Shown one piece after another: positions 1 to 5,139 of a stretch of 10,016 nucleotides of DNA. How positions within the stretch are numbered: position 1 is the first letter of the stretch; the number at the start of each line of letters is the position of its first letter. The notes under the pieces are model-generated. The model did not search any database and had not been told where the DNA came from. It saw only the letters and a program-made list of their open reading frames with translations. A program made the translations under genes and the position numbers. Source of the DNA: Omnitrophica WOR_2 bacterium RIFCSPHIGHO2_02_FULL_67_20 (GTDB taxonomy: Bacteria; Omnitrophota; Gorgyraeia; Aquiviventales; Aquiviventaceae); assembly GCA_001805695.1 (NCBI GenBank), contig MHGT01000026.1:15170-25185 (forward strand). Reading direction: 5' to 3'.

Positions 1-573
1 CGCGAGAAGCGCTACGCCAAGGGAGACACGGTCTTCCGGGCGGGCGATCCGGCCGAGGCGGTCTGCATCGTCAAAGAGGGCCGCGTCCACCTCATGCGGT
101 TTCTGGAGAGCGGGCAGGCCGCCACGACGTGCGTGATGACGAGCGGCGAGACGTTCTGCTGCCTGCCCGCGCTCGACCGCAAGCCCTACCCGGTGGACGC
201 CGTCGCCGCCGTGGACTCGACGGTCATCCGGATCCCCACCAGCGTCTTCCACGAGTGCCTCCAGGAGAACCCCGCCTTCCTCCAGGACTCGCTGTGCCTC
301 TTCTGCGACCGGCTGCGCGGCGTCGAGCAGAGGAGCTGCATGGCGTACGACTCGACCGAGCGCCGGCTGGCCCAGGCGCTGGTCGCGCTCTCCAAGAAGT
401 TCGGCGACACGATTCCCCTCACCAAACACGAGCTGGCCGAGCTGGCCAGCACGACGGTGGAGACCACGATCCGCGTCCTGAGCCAGCTCAAGAAGGACGG
501 CATCGTGAAGTCCTCCCGCGGCTCCACCACCATCGTGAAGTCCGAGCAGCTCCGCCGCCTCGCCGGCTCCTGA
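1..573 (+). CDS. Crp/Fnr-family transcriptional regulator (5' partial)
   Basis: The frame is open from the first base, so the start lies upstream; 190 codons are visible. The N-terminal part is a cNMP-binding-type beta-roll (KGDTVFRAGD, then IVKEGRVHL near residues 7-31), followed by a long dimer helix (about 86-118) and a C-terminal Crp-type winged helix with LTKHELAELA and recognition helix TTVETTIRVL (about 151-160). E154 and R158 match the Glu and Arg that read the TGA core in Crp and Fnr. The phosphate-binding cassette is degenerate: the usual GExFGE reads GETFCC (49-54), so cAMP binding is unlikely. It is cysteine-rich (C22, C44, C53, C54, C86, C99, C102, C113), which could serve redox, metal or NO sensing; that is inference. 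A second Crp/Fnr gene follows 75 bp downstream. Family assignment is sure, effector unknown. Confidence 0.93.
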   Translation, partial: REKRYAKGDTVFRAGDPAEAVCIVKEGRVHLMRFLESGQAATTCVMTSGETFCCLPALDRKPYPVDAVAAVDSTVIRIPTSVFHECLQENPAFLQDSLCLFCDRLRGVEQRSCMAYDSTERRLAQALVALSKKFGDTIPLTKHELAELASTTVETTIRVLSQLKKDGIVKSSRGSTTIVKSEQLRRLAGS

Positions 574-599
574 GCGGCGCTCGCCACCCCGCCCGCGAG

Positions 600-642
600 T
601 ATGACTGCAGTCATGGACTGAGGGTCGGCGGTCCGGTAGAGT
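600..642 (+). promoter_or_regulatory. Crp/Fnr-type operator and promoter 1 (before second Crp/Fnr gene)
   Basis: The operator TATGA-CTGCAG-TCATG lies at 600-615, with a perfect 14-bp palindrome at 601-614. It overlaps a -35-like TGGACT (614-619); after a 17-bp spacer comes a -10-like TAGAGT (637-642). The operator centre (607.5) puts a start site at about 649, position -41.5, as in class II Crp/Fnr activation. The predicted start is the A of the downstream ATG, so the mRNA would be leaderless. The same layout recurs at 1334-1376 and 4825-4867. Confidence 0.75.
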
Positions 643-648
643 GGGCCC

Positions 649-1338
649 ATGCAGAGCCATGCCGCGCAGCATGATCTCCCGTTGTGGATGGCGCGCCTCT
701 CAGGCGGACGCGCGGGACGGCTCCCGGCCAGGGTCATCCCCCAGCGTTTTACCCGCGGACAAATCCTCTTCCGGCAAGGGCAGCCGGTCGACGCCATCTG
801 GATCGTGCAGGAAGGGTGGATCCATCTCCTGCGCGCCGCCGACGGGACGGACAGCGCGCGGGCCGTCGTCATCTTCACCATCACGCCCGCCGAGGTCTTC
901 TGCGGGCTCTCCGCCGTCACGCCGGGCAGCGTGTACCACGTCAGCGCGGTCGCCGGCACCTCCTGCCGCGCGCTGCGCGTTCCCGCGCCGCTCTTCCGAG
1001 ACGCGCTGGCGCACGAGCCCGCCTTCGCCGCGCATGTCGTCCGGCTGTGCGTCCAGCGCATCCAGCATATCGCCCAGCAGTACGGGGCGATGGCCGAGCC
1101 CGTTTCGCACCGTATCGCCCGGGCCATCCTGCGCCTCGCCGACCAGTTTGGTCCGTCGATCCCGGTGACCCACCGGGAGCTGGCCCAGATGGCGTGGACC
1201 ACGACGGAGAGCGCCATCCGGGTCGTCCGCCGCTTCAAAGCCGCGGGCTACCTCTCCGGGGAGCGGGGACGGCTGGCCCTCGGCCGCCGCGCCGGCCTCG
1301 AACGGTTTCTCGATGGGGCCGGGCGCCGATTATTATGA
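649..1338 (+). CDS. Crp/Fnr-family transcriptional regulator
   Basis: A complete 229-aa regulator, normal length for the family. It has a beta-roll sensor domain (about 33-120; FTRGQILFRQG, then WIVQEGWIHLL), a dimer helix (about 121-160) and a Crp-type winged helix (about 160-215). The recognition helix carries T186-E187-xxx-R191; lacking Crp's Arg before the Glu, it should read TGA rather than GTGA, which matches the TNTGA half-sites in this window. The cassette position that is FGE in cAMP binders is F84-C85-G86, and C134 aligns with a Cys of the preceding paralogue. There is no N-terminal Fnr-like cysteine cluster. No convincing Shine-Dalgarno precedes ATG 649, and the predicted transcription start falls on that ATG; M14 (688) is an alternative. 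Its stop codon lies inside the next operator. Auto- or cross-regulation with the upstream paralogue is likely. Confidence 0.93.
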   Translation: MQSHAAQHDLPLWMARLSGGRAGRLPARVIPQRFTRGQILFRQGQPVDAIWIVQEGWIHLLRAADGTDSARAVVIFTITPAEVFCGLSAVTPGSVYHVSAVAGTSCRALRVPAPLFRDALAHEPAFAAHVVRLCVQRIQHIAQQYGAMAEPVSHRIARAILRLADQFGPSIPVTHRELAQMAWTTTESAIRVVRRFKAAGYLSGERGRLALGRRAGLERFLDGAGRRLL

Positions 1339-1376
1339 TGACCATCATAGACTGAGCGGCGGCGCGGGCGTAACAT
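1334..1376 (+). promoter_or_regulatory. Crp/Fnr-type operator and promoter 2 (before hemerythrin gene)
   Basis: The operator TATGA-TGACCA-TCATA (1334-1349) has perfect 6-bp arms TATGAT/ATCATA and contains the stop codon (1336-1338) of the preceding regulator. A -35-like TAGACT (1348-1353) overlaps its right end; a 17-bp spacer leads to -10-like TAACAT (1371-1376). The predicted start is about 1382-1384, leaving a 5' leader of about 41 nt. Centre-to--10 distance is identical to promoter 1. Confidence 0.78.
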
Positions 1377-1408
1377 AGACGGCGTGACGGGTGCGGAGCG
1401 GCTGCCAT

Positions 1409-1415
1409 GGGGAGG
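1409..1415 (+). promoter_or_regulatory. Ribosome binding site deciding the hemerythrin start
   Basis: GGGGAGG-like Shine-Dalgarno lies 8 nt before ATG 1424. An in-frame GTG at 1391 has no such site and would add 11 residues not expected before the first hemerythrin helix, so ATG 1424 is preferred. Confidence 0.7.
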
Positions 1416-1423
1416 GTCGGCCG

Positions 1424-2146
1424 ATGAACACGGTTGGGCGTCTGCGCAGGGACCATGCGATCCTCCGGGCGAAGCTGGACGTGCTGGAGGCAGCGCTCCG
1501 GATGGGTCCGGAGGTGTGGTATGTTCTGCGGGAGGTCTGCTTCACGCTGGCGCGGCAGCTGCGCGACCACATCAAGCGGGAAGAGGAGCTCGTGGCGGCG
1601 TGCCGGCAGACCATGATCTCACCACCTGCCGGTAAGGCAGGTGGTGGGATGAACCCCAAGATTCTGGCTGAGATTGTCGTCGAGCACCAGGATGAGCCGG
1701 AGCAGCTGCGGACGATCACCCGTCTCTTCCTCTTGCAGCCGGACCACTCGCTTGAGCGCCTCCGCCCGGCATTGCAAGAGACCATCCGCCGCCTGCGCCT
1801 TCACATGAGCAAGGAGGAGTCCGAGCTCTTTCCGGTACTGGAGCGGACGCTGGCCGAGACGCTCGGTTCCGCGGCGCGCGAGCCGGGCCGCGCTCTGCTC
1901 TTCGATGAAACCACCACCGTCAATCGGGTGGTGCGGGACTTCCCCGGCGTGCAGCCGGTGTTCGAGCGGCTGTTCATCAACGTGCCGGTCGAGGGCTGCT
2001 CCTGCCTCGATGAGGTGGCCTGGCGACACGGGATGGAGGCGCGCGAGCTGCTCGCGCTCCTGGAGCAGGCGGTCGACGCCTGCGAGTGCAGGCGGCAGGA
2101 GCCCGTCCCCCAGGTCGAGGCGGCAGGGACGGGAGCCTCACGCTGA
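1424..2146 (+). CDS. Hemerythrin-type di-iron protein with C-terminal DUF1858/ScdA_N-like domain (RIC-like)
   Basis: A 240-aa protein. Residues 1-145 form a four-helix hemerythrin-like bundle with the full ligand pattern: H11, H49-xxx-E53, H88, H127-xxx-E131. The linker between helix pairs (about 66-76, SPPAGKAGGG) is encoded by a perfect hairpin. Residues about 160-215 (TTVNRVVRDFPGVQPVFERL, then G-C192-S-C194-LDEVAWRHG) resemble the DUF1858/ScdA_N domain that sits N-terminal in RIC proteins (YtfE, ScdA, NorA), so the order is swapped here. The tail has another pair, C220/C222. RIC proteins repair iron-sulfur centres after NO or oxidative damage, or bind NO; with NnrS nearby and the shared operator, a nitrosative-stress role is the best inference. 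Oxygen or NO sensing is an alternative. It appears monocistronic, followed by a terminator-like hairpin. Confidence 0.85.
   Translation: MNTVGRLRRDHAILRAKLDVLEAALRMGPEVWYVLREVCFTLARQLRDHIKREEELVAACRQTMISPPAGKAGGGMNPKILAEIVVEHQDEPEQLRTITRLFLLQPDHSLERLRPALQETIRRLRLHMSKEESELFPVLERTLAETLGSAAREPGRALLFDETTTVNRVVRDFPGVQPVFERLFINVPVEGCSCLDEVAWRHGMEARELLALLEQAVDACECRRQEPVPQVEAAGTGASR
1616..1650. repeat. Intragenic perfect inverted repeat in the hemerythrin linker
   Basis: Arms CACCACCTGCC (1620-1630) and GGCAGGTGGTG (1636-1646) pair perfectly over 11 bp around the loop GGTAA. With one T-G wobble the stem extends to 1616-1650. It lies wholly in coding sequence, in the low-complexity linker between the two halves of the di-iron bundle. 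It may be a small palindromic insertion kept in frame, or an mRNA structure. Confidence 0.7.
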
Positions 2147-2162
2147 TAGCCGCCATTGACGC

Positions 2163-2198
2163 AGGGCGGTCCCGCTGGGAGAATGGCGGGGCCGCCCT
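2163..2198 (+). terminator. Terminator-like hairpin after the hemerythrin gene
   Basis: A 13-bp GC-rich stem (2163-2175 with 2186-2198; one T-G wobble) encloses a 10-nt loop, starting 16 nt after the stop at 2146. The T-rich run TTATTTT (2208-2214) is about 10 nt past the stem, too far for a textbook intrinsic terminator, so efficiency is uncertain. Confidence 0.5.
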
Positions 2199-2200
2199 AG

Positions 2201-2310
2201 TCGTGTCTTATTTTCGCCGATTTCGCAGATTGGGAATCGATTTCGCCGATAGACCCATCGGCGAAATCATCTCAAAATCTGCGTAATCACCCCAGATTCA
2301 GATACTACCG
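2201..2310 (-). repeat. Miniature inverted-repeat element, copy I (inverted orientation)
   Basis: An AT-richer block between GC-rich genes. It holds a nested hairpin: inner arms GATTTCGCCGAT (2239-2250) and ATCGGCGAAATC (2257-2268) are perfect, outer arms at 2219-2231 and 2276-2288 have one mismatch. Its left end TCGTGTCTTA matches the reverse complement of the right ends of copies II and III; its right end ATACTACCG matches the reverse complement of their left ends. CCTAG (2196-2200) precedes it, as it does the other copies. It fills most of the gap 2147-2346 and carries no gene. Confidence 0.7.
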
Positions 2311-2346
2311 CCGCCCTGCGTGCATTGACGGGCGGCCACGACGACG

Positions 2347-2703
2347 ATGCTGGTCATTGAGATTGCGCCCAACCCCAACTGCGAGCCCGTGGACATGCGG
2401 GTGTTCCACGACCTGGAGCCCCCCAGGTCCGTGGCCCAGGTGCGGTTGGAGGTGTCGGGCGACGGGCGCGGGCCGCAATGGTACGCCGTCACCGGCTGGA
2501 CGGCGGCAGGCAGCGCCTGCCCGGCTCTGGCCCGCAAGGTAGACGACTCCGGTGAAGGCATCGCCCTGCTCGTCTCAGGCGGCGACGCCGGGCTGCGGCT
2601 CCAGCCTGCAGGCCGCCAGGCCCCGTGGCGGCTGGATGATCCCGAACAGCGCGGTGCCCCCTTCCTCCTGCTTCCCGGGGCCGACGACCTGCGGTTCACC
2701 TAG
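2347..2703 (+). CDS. Hypothetical protein, 118 aa, between repeat elements
   Basis: I do not recognise this protein. The ORF has GC-rich third positions like its neighbours, which supports coding, and has no signal peptide, membrane segment or known motif that I can see; it is mixed beta-like sequence with several Gly/Asp/Pro turns and ends in FLLLPGADDLRFT. An in-frame stop at 2326 makes ATG 2347 the only plausible start, yet no clear Shine-Dalgarno or promoter precedes it. Its stop TAG (2701-2703) lies in the CCTAG that flanks the next repeat element, so the natural C-terminus may have been cut off by insertion. Copy I of the element ends 36 bp upstream. It may be a real small gene, a truncated remnant, or a passenger of the repeats. 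Confidence 0.5.
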   Translation: MLVIEIAPNPNCEPVDMRVFHDLEPPRSVAQVRLEVSGDGRGPQWYAVTGWTAAGSACPALARKVDDSGEGIALLVSGGDAGLRLQPAGRQAPWRLDDPEQRGAPFLLLPGADDLRFT

Positions 2704-2761
2704 CGGTAGTGTCCTAATCTAGGATGATTTGCGAAATCATGGTGAATGAGGACACGACCTA
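2704..2761 (+). repeat. Miniature inverted-repeat element, copy III (58 bp, internally deleted)
   Basis: It shares with copy II the left end CGGTAGTGTC(C/T)TAATCT and a 31-bp exact right end (2730-2760, identical to 2876-2906). The interior is reduced to the 17-bp hairpin ATGATTT-GCG-AAATCAT. Left end and reverse-complemented right end match at 10 of 12 positions around GTGTCCT, so they act as terminal inverted repeats. CCTAG lies on both sides (2699-2703 and 2762-2766), like a target-site duplication. Confidence 0.75.
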
Positions 2762-2766
2762 CCTAG

Positions 2767-2907
2767 CGGTAGTGTCTTAATCTGACGGTCTGATGGATGA
2801 TTTCACAGATTTTGAATTGATTACACAGATAGAACCTCACCATGAGGGATGTATCGGCGTAATCAGGACACAATCTGCGAAATCATGGTGAATGAGGACA
2901 CGACCTG
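2767..2907 (+). repeat. Miniature inverted-repeat element, copy II (full-length, 141 bp)
   Basis: CCTAG flanks it on both sides (2762-2766 and 2908-2912). Nested hairpin: outer arms GATTTCACAGATT (2799-2811) and AATCTGCGAAATC (2872-2884) have one mismatch; inner arms GATTACACAGAT (2819-2830) and ATCGGCGTAATC (2853-2864) have two. It has the same architecture as copy I but in the opposite orientation. No ORF inside, so any movement would need a transposase from elsewhere. Its right end sits 13 bp before the -35 of the reductase promoter. Confidence 0.75.
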
Positions 2908-2919
2908 CCTAGCAGCGCG

Positions 2920-2948
2920 TTGACCCCTCCTCGGCGATTGGCTATAGT
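2920..2948 (+). promoter_or_regulatory. Sigma70-like promoter of the siroheme reductase
   Basis: TTGACC (2920-2925), a 17-bp spacer and TATAGT (2943-2948) are near-consensus. The expected start is at 2955, the A of the ATG, so the transcript would be leaderless; no Shine-Dalgarno is present. No TNTGA-N6-TCATR operator lies at the position used by the other three promoters. Confidence 0.75.
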
Positions 2949-2954
2949 AGACGC

Positions 2955-4724
2955 ATGGCCGACAACCTCGCTGACAAACGCATCGAAGAGTTCCTCCGGC
3001 AGGCGCCGGCCGCCAGCCGGGAGGAGATCGCCGAGTTCCGGCAGCTCGTCGAGCGGTACTTCCTCGGCGAGCTGACGCCGGACGAGTTCAAGTCCCGCCG
3101 GCTGCACCTGGGGACCTACGGGATCCGCGCGGCCCAGGACGTCCATATGATGCGGATCAAGATTCCGGCGGGCATCCTCATGGCCGAGCAGCTCGAGTGC
3201 CTGGCGGACCTGGCCGAGCGCTACTCCAAGGGCATCGGCCACATCACGACGCGCCAGGACATGCAGCTCTACTGGATCCCCACCCGCGAGGCCCCGGCGG
3301 CGATGGCGCAGGCGGCGGCGGTCGGCCTGACCACTCGCGAAGCCTGCGGCAATAGCGTGCGCAACGTCACCGCCTGTCCCTACGCCGGTGTCAGCCCAAG
3401 CGAGCTCTTCGACGTGACCAAGCACGCCGAGGCGGTCACCCGCCATTTCCTGCGGAACCCGGCCAGCCAGAAGCTCCCCCGCAAGTTCAAGATCGCCTTC
3501 GAGGGCTGCCCGGTGGACCACGCGAAGACGGCGATCCACGACATCGGCGCGGTGGCCGCCATCCGCGAGGAGGGCGGCACGCGCATCCTCGGATTCAAGT
3601 TGTACGTCGGCGGCGGGCTGGGTGCGGCCCCCATGCAGGCGATCCTCCTCGAGCCCTTCACCCCCGCAACGGAGTTGCTGCGCACCTGCGAGGCGGTGGT
3701 CCGCGTGCACGACCGGCTGGGCGACCGGAAGAACAAGGCCACCGCGCGCATCAAGTTTGTCGTGAAGCGGCTCGGGCCGGACGCCTTCCGTCAGGAAGTG
3801 TTCAAGGAGCGCGAGCCGCTGCCGCGCTGCAGCTATCCCGAGATGCAGGTGACAGAAACCGATGAACGGCCGCCGGTCACGCAAAGCATTCCAGCGGCCC
3901 CGCCGGTCAATGGCACCTACAAACGTTGGCTCTTTACGAACGTGGTCGGCCAAAAACAGCCCGGATTCTCGACGGTGGCCATCCGGCTGCGGCTGGGCGA
4001 CATCTCGTCCTCGCAGATGCGCGCCCTGGCCCAGATCCTCCGCCGCTACTGCGGCGGCCGGCTGCGCACATCCATCGAGCAGAACCTCATCCTGCGCTGG
4101 GTGCGCAACGAGCACCTGGCGGCGCTCTTTTCCGAGCTGGAGGCCATCGGTCTGGCGGAGCCGGAGGCCGGCAGGCTCCAGGACGTGACCTCCTGCCCGG
4201 GCGCCGAGACGTGCCAGCTGGGCATCGCCGCCTCGCGCGGCCTGGCGCGGGCGGTGGAGGACACGCTCAAAGGCGCCGGGCTCTCCGGGCCGGACATCGA
4301 CGACATCCGCGTCAAGATCAGCGGCTGCCCCAACTCGTGCGGCCAGCACCATGTGGCCGACATCGGGTTCTTCGGCGGCGCCCGCAAGCTCAACGACCGC
4401 CTCGTCCCCCACTTCCAGCTCCTGCTCGGCGGCCTGACCGAGGAAGGGAAGGCGAAGTTCGGCGAGTCGGTCCTCAAGCTACCGGCGCGCCGCATCCCGG
4501 ACGCCACCGTCCACATCATCGAGCGCTACCGCCAGGACCGCCGGTCTCCGCAGGAGCCCTTTCGCGCCTTCGCCGGCCGCGTCGGCATGGCCTACTGGAA
4601 ACAGGCGCTGGAGCCCTTCACGACGCTGCCTCCGTACGAGCAGTCCCCCGCGTCCTACCGCGACTGGGGCGCCGACACCGAGTTCACGCTGGGCGGCATG
4701 GGGCCCGGCGAGTGCGCGGCGTAG
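2955..4724 (+). CDS. Siroheme/4Fe-4S nitrite or sulfite reductase
   Basis: A 589-aa cytoplasmic reductase that transfers six electrons to nitrite (giving ammonium) or sulfite (giving sulfide), in this family usually from ferredoxin. It shows the duplicated layout: ferredoxin-like half-domain (about 50-105), siroheme-binding half (about 125-275, with NSVRNVTACPYAGV), second ferredoxin-like half-domain (about 325-390) and second siroheme half (about 405-540). The cluster/siroheme ligands are C414-x5-C420 (SCPGAETC) and C458-x3-C462 (SGCPNSCGQHH). Substrate cannot be told from sequence: it could be an assimilatory NirA-type nitrite reductase or a CysI/Sir-type enzyme. It stands alone on its own promoter, and its stop codon opens a hairpin. 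Its siroheme cofactor is also the precursor used by the AhbC/AhbD route encoded just downstream. Confidence 0.92.
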   Translation: MADNLADKRIEEFLRQAPAASREEIAEFRQLVERYFLGELTPDEFKSRRLHLGTYGIRAAQDVHMMRIKIPAGILMAEQLECLADLAERYSKGIGHITTRQDMQLYWIPTREAPAAMAQAAAVGLTTREACGNSVRNVTACPYAGVSPSELFDVTKHAEAVTRHFLRNPASQKLPRKFKIAFEGCPVDHAKTAIHDIGAVAAIREEGGTRILGFKLYVGGGLGAAPMQAILLEPFTPATELLRTCEAVVRVHDRLGDRKNKATARIKFVVKRLGPDAFRQEVFKEREPLPRCSYPEMQVTETDERPPVTQSIPAAPPVNGTYKRWLFTNVVGQKQPGFSTVAIRLRLGDISSSQMRALAQILRRYCGGRLRTSIEQNLILRWVRNEHLAALFSELEAIGLAEPEAGRLQDVTSCPGAETCQLGIAASRGLARAVEDTLKGAGLSGPDIDDIRVKISGCPNSCGQHHVADIGFFGGARKLNDRLVPHFQLLLGGLTEEGKAKFGESVLKLPARRIPDATVHIIERYRQDRRSPQEPFRAFAGRVGMAYWKQALEPFTTLPPYEQSPASYRDWGADTEFTLGGMGPGECAA

Positions 4725-4784
4725 ACGCAGATTTCCGCAGATCAATCTGCGGTCATCTGCGTCCTCCGAATTAGGACACGACCC
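4724..4784 (+). repeat. Partial miniature inverted-repeat element, copy IV; possible 3' hairpin of the reductase gene
   Basis: Two nested perfect 8-bp stems, GACGCAGA/TCTGCGTC (4724-4731, 4756-4763) and CCGCAGAT/ATCTGCGG (4735-4742, 4745-4752), begin at the last base of the reductase stop codon. They are followed by TTAGGACACGACC (4771-4783), the same right end as copies II and III; the left end is missing. There is no T-tract, so it would be a 3'-end or RNA-stability hairpin rather than a classic terminator. Confidence 0.6.
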
Positions 4785-4824
4785 TCGCTCCCTCCTCGGC
4801 CATTTCGGCCGCCCCGCGCTTCTC

Positions 4825-4867
4825 TCTGACGCGCATCATAGACCGTCCCCCGCCGAGCGGCTACGCT
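4825..4867 (+). promoter_or_regulatory. Crp/Fnr-type operator and promoter 3 (before the ahb operon)
   Basis: The operator TCTGA-CGCGCA-TCATA (4825-4840) is less symmetrical than the other two but keeps the TGA and TCATA cores. -35-like TAGACC (4839-4844), a 17-bp spacer and -10-like TACGCT (4862-4867) follow, with a predicted start at A4874 and a leader of about 29 nt. The centre-to--10 distance equals that of promoters 1 and 2. It should drive everything from 4903 to beyond the window end. Confidence 0.7.
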
Positions 4868-4902
4868 GTGCCCACGCACAGCCACGACACGGGAGGTCGG
4901 TG

Positions 4903-5139
4903 ATGGGGAGCCAGGCGACGACGAGGGAGTTCCGCTACGAACCCCGGTACTGCTCGTTTTTCTGCAAGCACGTTTGGGCGATCCGGACTCCGCAGGCGGA
5001 CGGCTCGTGGAAGATCGTCAACTGCCTGGACAAGGACGAGAGCTGCTTTGGGGTGGACTGCGTCTTTACGACGAGCGGCGGCGAGTGGCCCTACCTCGCG
5101 CTGTCCCACCAGGCCGCCGAGCGCCCGGCCGAGCCATGA
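4903..5139 (+). CDS. Small cysteine-rich protein, function unknown
   Basis: A 78-aa soluble-looking protein, first gene of the operon. It has five cysteines: C17-x3-C21 (YCSFFCKH), then C41, C48 and C53 (NCLDKDESCFGVDCVF), with H23 nearby, a pattern that suggests metal or iron-sulfur binding or redox pairs. There is no signal peptide or membrane segment. GGGAGG (4891-4896) lies 6 nt before ATG 4903; a GTG at 4900 immediately precedes it in frame but is too close to that site. The stop overlaps the next start as ATGA, implying translational coupling to the AhbC-like enzyme. I do not recognise the family. A small partner, such as an electron carrier or scaffold for the radical SAM enzymes, is inference from position only. 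Confidence 0.8.
   Translation: MGSQATTREFRYEPRYCSFFCKHVWAIRTPQADGSWKIVNCLDKDESCFGVDCVFTTSGGEWPYLALSHQAAERPAEP

Noticed and set aside
571..582. GAGC-GGC-GCTC hairpin after the first regulator as a terminator
   Set aside because: Only a 4-bp stem with no T-tract.
186..1238. 350-codon open frame on the - strand
   Set aside because: Covers both Crp/Fnr genes in antisense; no recognisable motif.
1391..1423. GTG start for the hemerythrin gene
   Set aside because: No Shine-Dalgarno; ATG 1424 has a strong one at proper spacing.
2883..4412. 509-codon open frame on the - strand
   Set aside because: Antisense shadow of the siroheme reductase; no domain visible in the translation.
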